Assembly (NCBI GenBank): GCA_013297745.1
Contig: JAAFIM010000004.1
Coordinates: 1-64,000 of the forward strand
Reading direction: 5' to 3'
Source: Chitinophagales bacterium
GTDB taxonomy: Bacteria > Bacteroidota > Bacteroidia > Chitinophagales > Saprospiraceae
DNA length: 64,000 bases
Positions 49,904 to 59,247 of the stretch are shown one piece after another. The stretch's first letter is position 1; every line of letters begins with the position of its first letter. The translations under genes and the position numbers were made by a program. Below the pieces are notes generated by a model. The model searched no databases and had not been told where the DNA came from. It worked only from the letters and a program-made list of their open reading frames with translations.

Positions 49904-51301
49904 TTATTTTCCCCAATTAGCATTGGCAGTATTAGGGAAAAAATAAGTAGTTTCGGGTATTTGCAAAACCAGCTTATTTGCCCATTCTACCCCTTGCATA
50001 AGGCTGTGGTCTTGATTAGAAACTTCATATTTCCAACCGCCAAAACGTCCTCTTGAATAAATATCTTTGCTTTGCAGATAGGGTATTACTTTTTGCAATA
50101 TCGTATCGCGTTCTACAGAAGGGGTGGGATAACCATATTCAGCCCTAAAAGACCAAGTGCTAACAATATCGTTGCGGTCGGTTATCAGTTGAGTATTGAG
50201 AAGCCCCTGAATGGTATTTTCTACTATATCTTGGGTATCAACAGGTTTGTGTGGGGATTCGCTGGTTTCTGTCATCAACGACCAATATCTATTGATGTCG
50301 GGTACATTATTGGGGCTATAGTTGGAAAAAACTGTAGTGCGGTAAAAAGGGCAATCTGATTCGGGAAAATACAACCAACATTTGCTAGCCAAATCGGGTT
50401 TGGGTTTGCCTTTTAAGCCAATTCCTACTATATTGGTAGAAGAATGTTTTAAGTTTTGAGCGGTTTGGCGTATGTTTTCGTCACAATCCGATAGTATTTG
50501 GGTAAAAATATCTAAAGGTAGGGTAGAAAGCAGGTGTTCATAAGTCAAAACATCCCCATTAGCCAATTCAACCGTTTTTTGCGCTGCGGAAATACGAACT
50601 ACTTTGCTATTGAGTTGGATATGTTGGCGGCCTATCATATCAGCGACGGCATTCCATATAGCACCTGTGCCCCCATTTTTGGGAAATTGGAAGGTGTTGT
50701 TTGGCCCCCAAGACAAATCGTCCTGTTCTAAATATATATTTTTGAGCAAACGGTTGACATCAACTGTGGCCACCCGCTCTCCAATCCAATTATAAGCCAT
50801 TTCTTCCAAAGGAAAAGCCCAAACCTTGAAATTGTAAGGGCGCATAAATATATCGCAAAGCCCTTCACCAAAAGATTGGCTCGCCCATTCGGCAAAATTT
50901 TGCGCTTTTTTGTGGCTAGGATTTTGTAATAAAGTGATAAGCCCTTGCAAACAAGCCAATTGTTGAGGTTTGGGCAAATAACGCAAATTGTTTTGGAATG
51001 GATAAGGTACAAATCTATTCAATAACCAAACCCAACTTTCCCGTTGATGGAATAGCCAACCTTCTGTGCCTAAGGCTTTAATCATCAATTGGTCAAAATA
51101 AGCGTAGTGCGAAAACTGCACGTGGCCGCCTATATCCCAGAGAAATCCTTTTTCGTCCGTGAAAGTATTGGCCAATCCACCAGCATAAGCCTGTTGTTCT
51201 ATAATTAAAAAATCATTTTGCCCAAGTTCTTTGAGCCTATAAGCAGCCCCCAACCCAGTAGGGCCTGCGCCAAGAATTAGATATTTGATATGAGAAGACA
51301 T
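49904..51301 (-). CDS. FAD-dependent oxidoreductase (amine-oxidase-like fold)
   Basis: 465 residues. The N-terminal dinucleotide-binding motif LILGAGPTGLGAAYRLKE, followed by GGLANTFTDEKGFLWDIGGHVQF, is typical of flavin amine-oxidase/protoporphyrinogen-oxidase-like and UDP-galactopyranose-mutase-like proteins. Several Trp-rich segments follow (WVWLLNRFVPYPFQNN). In glycan clusters related proteins act on nucleotide sugars. The gene lies 68 nt after a GT2 gene on the same strand, so a surface-glycan role is plausible but the substrate is not determined. Confidence 0.78.
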   Translation of the reverse strand: MSSHIKYLILGAGPTGLGAAYRLKELGQNDFLIIEQQAYAGGLANTFTDEKGFLWDIGGHVQFSHYAYFDQLMIKALGTEGWLFHQRESWVWLLNRFVPYPFQNNLRYLPKPQQLACLQGLITLLQNPSHKKAQNFAEWASQSFGEGLCDIFMRPYNFKVWAFPLEEMAYNWIGERVATVDVNRLLKNIYLEQDDLSWGPNNTFQFPKNGGTGAIWNAVADMIGRQHIQLNSKVVRISAAQKTVELANGDVLTYEHLLSTLPLDIFTQILSDCDENIRQTAQNLKHSSTNIVGIGLKGKPKPDLASKCWLYFPESDCPFYRTTVFSNYSPNNVPDINRYWSLMTETSESPHKPVDTQDIVENTIQGLLNTQLITDRNDIVSTWSFRAEYGYPTPSVERDTILQKVIPYLQSKDIYSRGRFGGWKYEVSNQDHSLMQGVEWANKLVLQIPETTYFFPNTANANWGK

Positions 51302-51369
51302 AATAAGGATAAGATTGAAAAGCTAATAAAAACTGAACGATAGCAACCCAATAGTGCAAAGTCCAATAT

Positions 51370-52086
51370 CTATCCAAACCATAAAGCCCAACGAAACTGA
51401 ACCAATTGCCGCGCACACAAAAAACATACTTTTACCAGCTTCCATCTCAAAATAGATACTGTGCCTGTTGCGCGTTCTTTGTGTTGAACAGGAATAGATA
51501 ATAAATTTGCGCCATTTTTGCTCGCCAGTATAGACAAAAATATATTGGGGATAAAAGGAATAAAGCGCATTTTTTGCAGCAATTTATCCAAAAAACTAGC
51601 TTTCATCAATCTATAAGGTATGTTGGCGTCCGCTATGTATTTGCCAAACAAGCATAAATTTAACAAAATGACCAAGCGGGTGATGATAAGTCTCACAAAA
51701 GCATCATTACGCACTTTGCGCTGTCCCAAAATAAAATCGGATTTATCTCTTTGTTGCCACAACAATTCAAAATCTGCAGCTACAAACTGGTCATCGCTAT
51801 CGGTCTGAAATACATACTCGCAATTTAGCTCTAAGGCGCGTTTGTAGCCGTTATAAACCGCATTTCCGTGTCCTCCATTGGGCTGGTGGAAAGGCAGCAA
51901 GCAAGGCAATTCTTTAGCCAAGTCATCCAAAATCTGACCCGTTTTGTCTTTTGAGCCATCATTGACCACCAAGAGCCGAAATTCGTCAGGTTGAAAATAT
52001 TTGCTAAATTCTGCCGCCCAGTCTTTGACCACTTGCCCTATGCACTCCTCTTCGTTGTACACAGGCATTACAAGGCATAATTTCAT
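51370..52086 (-). CDS. Family 2 glycosyltransferase (DPM1/DPG synthase-like)
   Basis: 238 residues, GT-A fold: MPVYNEEECIGQVVKDW, LLVVNDGSKDKTGQILD, the DxD-type TDSDDQF and GQRKVRNDAFVRLIITRLV. There are no clear C-terminal membrane helices, although the final 25 residues are hydrophobic. Similar enzymes transfer a sugar to a polyprenyl phosphate. It precedes the FAD oxidoreductase gene. The -7 element is at 52128-52135. Confidence 0.87.
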   Translation of the reverse strand: MKLCLVMPVYNEEECIGQVVKDWAAEFSKYFQPDEFRLLVVNDGSKDKTGQILDDLAKELPCLLPFHQPNGGHGNAVYNGYKRALELNCEYVFQTDSDDQFVAADFELLWQQRDKSDFILGQRKVRNDAFVRLIITRLVILLNLCLFGKYIADANIPYRLMKASFLDKLLQKMRFIPFIPNIFLSILASKNGANLLSIPVQHKERATGTVSILRWKLVKVCFLCARQLVQFRWALWFG

Positions 52087-52127
52087 AAAATTATTTTGTT
52101 TTTAATTTATTTTGTTTAAAATTAGCG

Positions 52128-52135
52128 CAAAATTA
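52128..52135 (-). promoter_or_regulatory. -7 element of the GT2 gene
   Basis: TAATTTTG on the minus strand, 42 nt before the start codon; -33 not clear. Confidence 0.4.
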
Positions 52136-52326
52136 GCCTTTTTTGATTTTAAATGTTAGTTTTTTTAAAAAAACTTGGCTTTATAAATGTTTTTAATCGT
52201 TTTTTTGCCAAAAATTCTAATAAATAGCTTTTTTTTGCCTTTGGTTTTGCCCATTGGCATAAAATTTGCAAAATCTCTGTTATTCCATCTCTTTTTAAAT
52301 TTCACAACAGTATAAAAACTATCGAA

Positions 52327-53043
52327 ATGTATAAAAAAATGCTTCTTTCCGTGGCTGCTTCTGCCACTTTATTGGCTGGCTGCGATGTACTACAATCTGC
52401 TTTAAGTTCGGCTGCTACTTCTTCTAGCGCACTTTCCAACACACAAATTATACAAGGGCTTAAAGAAGCTTTAAACCAAGGGGTTACCAAAGGGGTGAGC
52501 GCGCTCAATGTTACTGATGGCTTTTTTGGCAATGCTGCGCTCAAAATTTTATTCCCACCCCAAGCACAAAAAGTGGAAAAAACTTTGCGCGATGTGGGTT
52601 TGGGTAGATTTGCAGATGACGCTGTGCTCAAGATGAACCGCGCTGCCGAAGATGCTGCTGGGGGGGCAAAAGATATTTTTATCACCGCTATCACTGGTAT
52701 GACCGTCAATGACGCTATGAGTATTTTGATGGGCGAAAAAAATGCCTGTACTCAATATCTCAAAAATACCTGTTCGGCAGCTTTGTACCAAAAAATGCAA
52801 CCTGTGATTAAAACTTCTTTGGATAAAGTGGGGGCGGCTCGGGCTTGGACTGAAGTGGTTACCCAATACAATAAAATTCCTTTGGTTCAAAAACAAAATC
52901 CAAGTTTGGATGACCACGTTACGAACAAAGCTACAGACGGGATTTTCTCTATGGTAGAAAAAGAAGAGGCAAATATCCGCGTTAATCCTTTGCAACGGGG
53001 TACAGAATTGATGAAAAAAGTATTTGCTAAACAAGACAAATAG
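52327..53043 (+). CDS. DUF4197 lipoprotein
   Basis: 238 residues. The lipobox is TLLAGC (Cys19). The mature part matches DUF4197 throughout: ALSNTQIIQGLKEALNQGVTKGVSAL, AALKILFPPQAQKVEKTLRDVGLG, MNRAAEDAAGGAKDIFITAITGMTVNDAMSIL, YLKNTCSAALYQKMQPVIKTSLDKVGAARAW, and DGIFSMVEKEEANIRVNP. Function is unknown; exported helical protein. A terminator follows the stop. Confidence 0.9.
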   Translation: MYKKMLLSVAASATLLAGCDVLQSALSSAATSSSALSNTQIIQGLKEALNQGVTKGVSALNVTDGFFGNAALKILFPPQAQKVEKTLRDVGLGRFADDAVLKMNRAAEDAAGGAKDIFITAITGMTVNDAMSILMGEKNACTQYLKNTCSAALYQKMQPVIKTSLDKVGAARAWTEVVTQYNKIPLVQKQNPSLDDHVTNKATDGIFSMVEKEEANIRVNPLQRGTELMKKVFAKQDK

Positions 53044-53054
53044 TTGTCTAGGTC

Positions 53055-53091
53055 AAAAAAGGAACTTTCCAAGCGCGGAAGTTCCTTTTTT
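53055..53091. terminator. Terminator of the DUF4197 gene
   Basis: A 15- to 16-bp stem with one bulge (AAAAAAGGAACTT / AAGTTCCTTTTTT), 6-nt loop. It lies between convergent genes. Confidence 0.85.
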
Positions 53092-54141
53092 TTATTGGCA
53101 ACGGTCATAAAAATAATTTCTATATTCTATACACAAACTATCTGGGAATTTTATAAACTCAACCTGTGCTTTGTAGGCTTCTTTCAATTTTTGGGCAGTG
53201 TGGTATAATTCTAGTTCATTGTTGGCGGTTTTAAACTCTTTCATTTTTTGCAGCAAGCTATCTATATTTGTATTAATGGCGTGGTCTTTATCTTTAGTCA
53301 ATTTTTTTAGCTCTTTATTGACCGAAGAGGGGGCTATAAATAAAAAACCGCCTAAACCGACTAAAATTATCACCAATCCGATAGCTCTTTTGACAAAATA
53401 TAAGGCTACCACTATACCTATACACATTACTATAGCTGATATACTAGCCACTATTTTTCTCACATTGGGGCTAAATCCTTTGTTGGGGGCTAATTGACCG
53501 TTGTTGGCTGTTGGTGGTGGCTCAAATAAACTGCCGATGACGGGAATTTTGCGCAAGTTTTCTATGCCAACTTCAGCGGTAACAAATGTTTCTCCAGCTT
53601 TTTTGTGGCGGGTGACCACCAACGAACCTATGATAAGCGGAAGCAGCATCCAACGCAACCAGCCCACTTTGATAGAACGCAGCCAAACAAAACTTAGGGG
53701 CAAAAATACCCAGATTAAACGCACCACAGCGTCAGGCGAATAGTTGGCTATTTCGCCCTGCACGGCATCAGCACCTATAGCGCATTGGATGAGCCACCAA
53801 TAAGAAGAAAAGGTTAGCCCAATCCATTTGCCAAAAAATATAATGTTGATAGCACCCAAACCATTGACTATGGCGAATATGTTGATGAGTATAAAAAGTG
53901 CTAAGGGCAGTACAAAAAACCACATAAACACACTAACCCCACTTCGGGCTATGCTTTCCGCCCTTTTTGTACCGCTAACCTCTAACTTGTTACTCCAGCG
54001 GGATAAAATTAGCACCATAACCAACATTACCACCAACCAAACCACCCCAACGCCTGACAATAGCCCTAAAAGTGCCTTGCCCCAACTGGGGGCTTCTACC
54101 ATAGTCGCAGCTGGAGGCGTTTGCAAAAATAAAATATCCAT
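53092..54141 (-). CDS. Uncharacterised multi-pass membrane protein
   Basis: About 349 residues from ATG 54141 (a TTG two codons upstream is less likely). There are about seven hydrophobic helices, in an N-terminal group (about 25-200) and a C-terminal pair (about 235-285). A polar region with a Pro-rich patch (EPPPTANNGQLAPN) sits between them, and a Lys/Glu-rich helical tail (about 285-349) follows. No family is recognised. It is convergent with the DUF4197 gene. Confidence 0.6.
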   Translation of the reverse strand: MDILFLQTPPAATMVEAPSWGKALLGLLSGVGVVWLVVMLVMVLILSRWSNKLEVSGTKRAESIARSGVSVFMWFFVLPLALFILINIFAIVNGLGAINIIFFGKWIGLTFSSYWWLIQCAIGADAVQGEIANYSPDAVVRLIWVFLPLSFVWLRSIKVGWLRWMLLPLIIGSLVVTRHKKAGETFVTAEVGIENLRKIPVIGSLFEPPPTANNGQLAPNKGFSPNVRKIVASISAIVMCIGIVVALYFVKRAIGLVIILVGLGGFLFIAPSSVNKELKKLTKDKDHAINTNIDSLLQKMKEFKTANNELELYHTAQKLKEAYKAQVEFIKFPDSLCIEYRNYFYDRCQ

Positions 54142-54196
54142 AAGCAAAAATAATAAAATCTATACTACAACATAAAAATTGGCTAAATAATTGGCA

Positions 54197-54228
54197 CAAA
54201 ATTATATCATTTTTTAATTTTTTGCAAA
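54197..54228 (-). promoter_or_regulatory. Promoter of the 53092-54141 gene
   Basis: Minus strand TTTG (54228-54225), 20 nt, TAATTTTG (54204-54197), 56 nt before the ATG at 54141. It overlaps the T-tract of the preceding msrA terminator. Confidence 0.55.
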
Positions 54229-54231
54229 AAA

Positions 54232-54262
54232 AAAGCAGCTTTGCCAAAAGGTAAGCCGCTTT
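54232..54262 (-). terminator. Terminator of msrA
   Basis: An imperfect stem AAAGCAGCTTTGCC / GGTAAGCCGCTTT with AAAA loop, followed on the minus strand by a long T-run. Confidence 0.65.
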
Positions 54263-54307
54263 GTATTCAAAAAGTATAGTTTTTAATCGTCTAATAGCGG
54301 GGATGCG

Positions 54308-54979
54308 CTATTTTTTGAGTTCGTCTTTTAACAAAGGTTTGAACTGTTTTCTAAATTTTTGCACTTTGGGCACAATTACCGCCGAGCAGTATGGGTTTTT
54401 ATCCGCGTTTAGATTAAAATAATTTTGGTGATAATCTTCAGCTGGATAGTAATCAGGCAAAGGGCTAATTTCGGTAACTATAGTATTTTCCCACAATTGC
54501 GCCGCATTCTTTTTGGCTGTTTCTGCTGCTTCGCGTTGGGCTTCGTTGTGATAAAAAATTACCGAACGGTATTGAGTGCCCACATCGCCACCTTGTCTAT
54601 TGAGCGTGGTTGGGTCGTGAGTTTGGAAAAAAACTTCCAATAACTGCGCAAAGCTGATTTTATTGGGGTCAAATATAACCCGAGCTACTTCAGCGTGGCC
54701 TGTTGTACCCTCGCAAATTTGTTTGTAGGTTGGATTTTTTGTATCTCCGCCCGCATATCCAGATTCTACTTTTTCTACCCCTTCCAAATCTTGGAACACA
54801 GCTTCCACACACCAAAAGCAGCCCGCACCGAGCGTGGCCATCTCCATTTTGTCCATATTTTTTATAATTTCAGGATTATTAACAACATTTTGAGCATTTG
54901 AGTACGAGTTGCGGGGTTGGCAGGCCAATAAACCGCACACAAAGCTGAATACAGCCAACATTTTAGTTTTAAAACTCAT
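54308..54979 (-). CDS. msrA: Peptide methionine sulfoxide reductase MsrA, lipoprotein form
   Basis: 223 residues from ATG 54979, chosen because it gives a lipoprotein signal (VCGLLAC, Cys20). The catalytic motif is GCFWC (Cys54), followed by VEAVFQDLEGVEKVESGYAGG and HAEVARVIFDP, FFQTHDPTTLNRQGGDVGTQYRS, and PLPDYYPAEDYHQNYF. It reduces methionine-S-sulfoxide in proteins; the export signal places it outside the cytoplasm. No MsrB domain is fused. It is divergent from an exported superoxide dismutase gene. Confidence 0.93.
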   Translation of the reverse strand: MSFKTKMLAVFSFVCGLLACQPRNSYSNAQNVVNNPEIIKNMDKMEMATLGAGCFWCVEAVFQDLEGVEKVESGYAGGDTKNPTYKQICEGTTGHAEVARVIFDPNKISFAQLLEVFFQTHDPTTLNRQGGDVGTQYRSVIFYHNEAQREAAETAKKNAAQLWENTIVTEISPLPDYYPAEDYHQNYFNLNADKNPYCSAVIVPKVQKFRKQFKPLLKDELKK

Positions 54980-55098
54980 TTTGCTAAGAGGGGGATTTTT
55001 TGTGGTATAAAACTTAATTTTAGTCTTAATGCAAAACAAAAAAATGATAAATCTGTTTATATGATTTACGAGTTTCAACCAATTTTTAACAAAAAATT

Positions 55099-55887
55099 AT
55101 GAAAAGGAAAGATTTTATCAAAAATACAGCCTTATTGGCTGGTTCTATAGTTGTCGGGGCTGGTGCTACAGGTTGCCGCCCAAGCCAACAGGCGGTAAAA
55201 AAAGATAATTTAAACGCTAATGTATCAAAAGTTGAAGATAAACCTAAACCAGCTTTTGTATTGCCTGCGTTGGAGTACCCTGTGGATGCTTTAGTGCCTT
55301 ATATCGACAAGCAAACTATGGAAATTCACCACGGAAAGCATCACGCGGCTTATGTGGCCAATCTCAACAAGGCTTTGGAAGCTAATGCGGGGTTGCTGGG
55401 TAAAAATTTGACCGATTTGTGTGCTGCTGTGGGCGCGGGGGCAGACCAATCCGCAATTAGGAATAATGGGGGAGGACATTATAACCACAGCCTTTTTTGG
55501 ACCATTTTGGCTAATCCCAATACCATTGAGCAAAAGATACCAACTGGCAAATTATTGTCAGCTATCAACGAAGCTTTTTCATCGGTTGAAAATCTACAAA
55601 AACTGCTAAAAGATGCTGCTTTATCCCAATTTGGTTCTGGTTGGGCTTGGTTGTCTGTGGATAAAAACAAAAAATTATTTGTAAGTGCTACAGCCAATCA
55701 AGATAATCCGCTGATGAAAAATATAATAGCAGCTGATAAACAGGGAACGCCAATTTTGGGTATAGATGTTTGGGAACATGCTTATTATCTCAATTATCAA
55801 AATAAACGCAAAGATTATTTGGAGGCCATTTTTAACCTAATCAAATGGGAGCAAGTCGACAAATTGTTTGCAGCAGCTATTGGGTAA
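55099..55887 (+). CDS. Exported Fe/Mn superoxide dismutase, lipoprotein-like
   Basis: 262 residues. The N-terminus MKRKDFIKNTALLAG looks like a Tat-type signal (KRKDFIK instead of RR), and a lipobox-like GATGC (Cys26) follows. The catalytic domain from about residue 54 has the metal ligands His77 (EIHHGKHH), His130 (HYNHSLFW), Asp223 and His227 (DVWEHAYY). The choice between Fe and Mn cannot be made from sequence. It removes superoxide in the periplasm or at the membrane. The 3' end overlaps folA, on the opposite strand, by 11 bp. Confidence 0.9.
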   Translation: MKRKDFIKNTALLAGSIVVGAGATGCRPSQQAVKKDNLNANVSKVEDKPKPAFVLPALEYPVDALVPYIDKQTMEIHHGKHHAAYVANLNKALEANAGLLGKNLTDLCAAVGAGADQSAIRNNGGGHYNHSLFWTILANPNTIEQKIPTGKLLSAINEAFSSVENLQKLLKDAALSQFGSGWAWLSVDKNKKLFVSATANQDNPLMKNIIAADKQGTPILGIDVWEHAYYLNYQNKRKDYLEAIFNLIKWEQVDKLFAAAIG

Positions 55888-56392
55888 GGAGCAAATTTTT
55901 GTACAGTTGAAAATCTATATCGTATAAATTATGCTCATCCGCTGTTCTGTGTTGCTGCGCTTGCAGCTCAAAATGCTTGGGAATAGCGGGGAAAAAAACA
56001 TCTGCATTTTCTACCGTAGTATTGATTCTTGATAGGTGCAAATAATGGCAAAAATCTAGTAGCTGTTCGTATATCTGCGCACCGCCTATAATCCATAATT
56101 CTTTAATTTTGTTGGCTTCGCAGTGGGTTAAAACATCTGTCCAATTGTTTAGAAAACATAAATCTGTAGTAGCTAAAGGTAAAGTAGATAATTTTTTGCG
56201 GGTAAGTATTAAATAATGCCGCTTTGCCAATCGTTTGGGTAAAGATAAAAAGGTTTGATAACCCATTAAAATATGCTGATTTAAAGTTTTTTGTTTAAAA
56301 AAAGCCAAATCTGCTGGACTATGCCAAGGTATTGTGTTTGCTTTGCCTATAGCCATTTGGCTATCTACAGCGGCTATTGCGGATATTATCAT
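55877..56392 (-). CDS. folA: Dihydrofolate reductase
   Basis: 171 residues, the usual length. Signatures: ISAIAAVDSQMAIGKANTIPWHSPADLAFFK (with the active-site Asp in ADLAFF), ILMGYQTF, and WIIGGAQIYEQ. It reduces dihydrofolate with NADPH. The motif MGYQTF (common form MGRxTxxS/F) has Tyr-Gln in place of Arg-Lys, a small deviation. The stop codon is inside the 3' end of the convergent superoxide dismutase gene (11-bp overlap). It is downstream of nqrF on the same strand but is separated by a terminator. Confidence 0.9.
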   Translation of the reverse strand: MIISAIAAVDSQMAIGKANTIPWHSPADLAFFKQKTLNQHILMGYQTFLSLPKRLAKRHYLILTRKKLSTLPLATTDLCFLNNWTDVLTHCEANKIKELWIIGGAQIYEQLLDFCHYLHLSRINTTVENADVFFPAIPKHFELQAQQHRTADEHNLYDIDFQLYKNLLLTQ

Positions 56393-56443
56393 ATTAATTT
56401 TATTAGGATTTAAACAATGCCTTTCTAAGACTTATCAAAAAAT

Positions 56444-56471
56444 AAAAGCAGCCTCGTGAGAAGCTGCTTTT
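56444..56471 (-). terminator. Terminator of the nqr operon
   Basis: A 9-bp stem AAAAGCAGC / GCTGCTTTT, 10-nt loop, with A-rich left flank that becomes a T-tract on the minus strand. Confidence 0.85.
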
Positions 56472-56482
56472 TTAATTTAGGA

Positions 56483-57850
56483 TTATCCACCAAAATCGTC
56501 AAATGCTATATTTTCAGCGGGAACGCCCAATGAGTCTAAGGTATCAATTACAGACTTATTCATCATAGGAGGTCCGCAGAAATAGTATTCTACATCTTCA
56601 GGTTCGGGGTGAGTTTTCAGATATTGATTGAACAACACAGGCATAATAAAGCCTTTAAAACCATCACCTTCAGCATCAATACTAGCTTTTTCTTTCCAAT
56701 TGTCTTCTGGCAGAGGATTGTCCAAAGCTACATAAAAACGGAAGTTGGGGTATTCGCGCTCTATTTCTCTAAATTCTTCTACATAGAATAACTCGCGTTT
56801 GGTACGTCCACCATACCAGAAAGATACTTTGCGGTCTTTGTTCTTCAAGGTTTGGAATATATGGAAAAGGTGTGAGCGCAAAGGTGCCATACCTGCACCA
56901 CCACCAATATAAACCATCTCTTTTTTGGTAGGTTTGATGTGGAATTCGCCATAAGGGCCTGATATATACACATTTTTAGCCGCTTCTGTACCAGGTTTTA
57001 AAGAGAATATATAAGAAGAGCAAATACCAGGGTTGATGTCTTGATAACCAACAAATAAACGTTTAGTTTTTCCATCAGCTCCTTTTTCTTCTTGAAACTT
57101 GGGCGGTGGGGTTGCTATACGGATATTCAATTTAATAATATCGCCTTCAGCGGGGTGGTTAGCCATAGAGTAAGCTCTAAACACAGGCTCTTTATTCACC
57201 ATAGTCAATCCCCACATTTTGAAGTTATCCCATTCTGACTGGAATTTTTTGGGGTCATCGTGATAACTAGGATGCGCCGTAATATCCATATCTTTGAATG
57301 GGGTTGTGATTTCTGGAACATCAATTTGTATGTATCCACCCGGTTCGAAGTGCAAAGACTCGCCAGCAGGCAATTTTACCACAAATTCTTTGATGAAAGA
57401 TGCCACGTTATAGTTGGATATAACCTCACATTTCCATTTTTTAATCCCGAAAATTTCAGCAGGAATGCTAACGTCCATACTAGTGCGTACTTTTACTTGG
57501 CAAGATAAACGCCAATTGTCAGCTGCTGCTTTACGGGATATGTGATTGAGTTCGGTTGGTAATATATCGCCGCCACCTGCGGGTACTTGGCATTTGCACA
57601 TAGCACAGGTACCACCACCACCACAAGCAGAAGGCAAAAATATACCTTCGTTGCTTAGCGCGCCCAACAGTGTGCCACCAGGTTTGAGATTGATGGTTTT
57701 TCCACCTGCTTCGTCGCCTCCGTTGATTTTGAGTTGAATATCGCCTTGTGGTACTAATTGTTCCCTAGCTTTGAGTAGGCCATACGAAATGGCTAATACA
57801 GCAAGGGTAAGTACAGCCATAGCCAAGCCGATAGATAATATGAAATCCAT
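56483..57850 (-). CDS. nqrF: Na+-translocating NADH:quinone reductase subunit F
   Basis: 455 residues. One N-terminal membrane helix, then a [2Fe-2S] ferredoxin domain (Cys76, Cys82, Cys85 in [12 protein letters not shown], plus a fourth Cys in RLSCQVKV), then FAD- and NADH-binding domains ([29 protein letters not shown]). The C-terminus ends IAFDDFGG as in the family. It is the entry point for electrons from NADH and the last gene of the nqr operon. Longer than the Vibrio protein (about 407), mostly in the FAD region. Confidence 0.95.
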   Translation of the reverse strand: MDFILSIGLAMAVLTLAVLAISYGLLKAREQLVPQGDIQLKINGGDEAGGKTINLKPGGTLLGALSNEGIFLPSACGGGGTCAMCKCQVPAGGGDILPTELNHISRKAAADNWRLSCQVKVRTSMDVSIPAEIFGIKKWKCEVISNYNVASFIKEFVVKLPAGESLHFEPGGYIQIDVPEITTPFKDMDITAHPSYHDDPKKFQSEWDNFKMWGLTMVNKEPVFRAYSMANHPAEGDIIKLNIRIATPPPKFQEEKGADGKTKRLFVGYQDINPGICSSYIFSLKPGTEAAKNVYISGPYGEFHIKPTKKEMVYIGGGAGMAPLRSHLFHIFQTLKNKDRKVSFWYGGRTKRELFYVEEFREIEREYPNFRFYVALDNPLPEDNWKEKASIDAEGDGFKGFIMPVLFNQYLKTHPEPEDVEYYFCGPPMMNKSVIDTLDSLGVPAENIAFDDFGG

Positions 57851-57895
57851 ATTTTTGCTAAAGTTAAAATGGTTTAAGATAAATTTTGGTTGGTA

Positions 57896-58504
57896 TTAAC
57901 CAAAATAAGTGCCAGGGTTAAGTCCCAATAGGCTCATAAATGCTATACCCATAAGCCCTGTAATGATGAAAGCTATACCTAAGCCTTGCAAAGGTGCTGG
58001 TACGTTGGCAGTGCGCAATTTTTCGCGGATAGCAGCTAAAGCTACAATAGCCAACATCCAACCCACACCAGAACCGATACCAAAAGCAGTAGCTTCTACA
58101 AAGTTGTACTCACGCGCTACAATAAATAGCGTTGCGCCCAAAATTGCACAATTTACCGTGATAAGGGGTAAAAATATACCTAAGGCACTATATAAAGAAG
58201 GAGATACTTTTTCTATAAACATTTCCAAAAATTGCACTAAACCAGCAATAACAGAAATATAAATAATCAAGCCCAAGAAATCAAAGCTAATCCCCTCAAT
58301 TATAGCCCCTTCAGCTAATATCTTATTAGTTACAATCCAATTGACAGGAGCGGTAAAAGCTAACACAAACACCACAGCTACACCTAAACCTAAGGCTGTT
58401 TTTACACTTTTGGAAACGGCAAGGTAAGAACACATTCCCAAAAAGTAAGCCAAAATCATATTATCTATGAAAGCAGCTTTTATAAATATATTTAAAGCGT
58501 CCAT
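57896..58504 (-). CDS. nqrE: Na+-translocating NADH:quinone reductase subunit E
   Basis: 202 residues, six transmembrane helices. Conserved: [27 protein letters not shown] and [11 protein letters not shown], which carry the Cys pair that binds a Fe-S centre in the membrane. Symmetric partner of NqrD. 45 nt from nqrF and 33 nt from nqrD. Confidence 0.95.
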   Translation of the reverse strand: MDALNIFIKAAFIDNMILAYFLGMCSYLAVSKSVKTALGLGVAVVFVLAFTAPVNWIVTNKILAEGAIIEGISFDFLGLIIYISVIAGLVQFLEMFIEKVSPSLYSALGIFLPLITVNCAILGATLFIVAREYNFVEATAFGIGSGVGWMLAIVALAAIREKLRTANVPAPLQGLGIAFIITGLMGIAFMSLLGLNPGTYFG

Positions 58505-58537
58505 TGTAGGAATAAATAAGTTTTTGAAGTGGTGAAG

Positions 58538-59197
58538 TTAGGATTTACCAATTAATTTGGTGTTGAATCCTCTTTGTATCCAGATGATAACACCCATTAA
58601 GAATAGTGAAGCGCAGGGCAATAACATTAGGTTGTTGGGTACATACCAAGATTCTGTGGATAAAATGGTGATGCCAAACCAAGTCCCTTTGCCTAAAATC
58701 TCGCGTATAGTAGCCATGAGTAGTAGAATAACCCCATATCCAAGCCCGTTGCCTATACCATCTATAAAAGATTGCCAAGGGCGGTTTGCCATAGCAAAGG
58801 CTTCTAAGCGACCCATTACTATACAGTTGGTGATAATTAAACCAATGAATACCGAAAGTTCTGCGTAGACGTCATATATGAAGGCTTGCAATACATCAGA
58901 AACCATTTGTACCAAAGCAGCCACCACTAATAGTTGAACTATCATACGAATAGCTGAAGGGATGGAGTTGCGCATCATAGAAATTACTAAGTTTGACATA
59001 GCAGTAACTATAGTAAGGCCTAACGCCATAATTAAAGCAGGTTTGACCTGTGAAGTAACAGCCAACGCTGAGCAAACGCCCAATATTTGTACGGTTACGG
59101 GATTGTCATCGTTAAGTGGGTCTACAAGCAGTTTTCGCTCCTTGGCTCCAAATAAAGAAGTACTTTCTGTTTGAGGAGCAATTTGTGTTTCAGCCAT
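58538..59197 (-). CDS. nqrD: Na+-translocating NADH:quinone reductase subunit D
   Basis: 219 residues, six transmembrane helices. Conserved: QILGVCSALAVTSQVKPALIMALGLT and IITNCIVMGRLEAFA, with the Fe-S cysteines. It pairs with NqrE to form the membrane channel core. Position and order are canonical. Confidence 0.95.
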   Translation of the reverse strand: MAETQIAPQTESTSLFGAKERKLLVDPLNDDNPVTVQILGVCSALAVTSQVKPALIMALGLTIVTAMSNLVISMMRNSIPSAIRMIVQLLVVAALVQMVSDVLQAFIYDVYAELSVFIGLIITNCIVMGRLEAFAMANRPWQSFIDGIGNGLGYGVILLLMATIREILGKGTWFGITILSTESWYVPNNLMLLPCASLFLMGVIIWIQRGFNTKLIGKS

Positions 59198-59247
59198 AAC
59201 AAATATATTGTTTGATTATGAAATAATGATTTGATGTTATATTTGGT

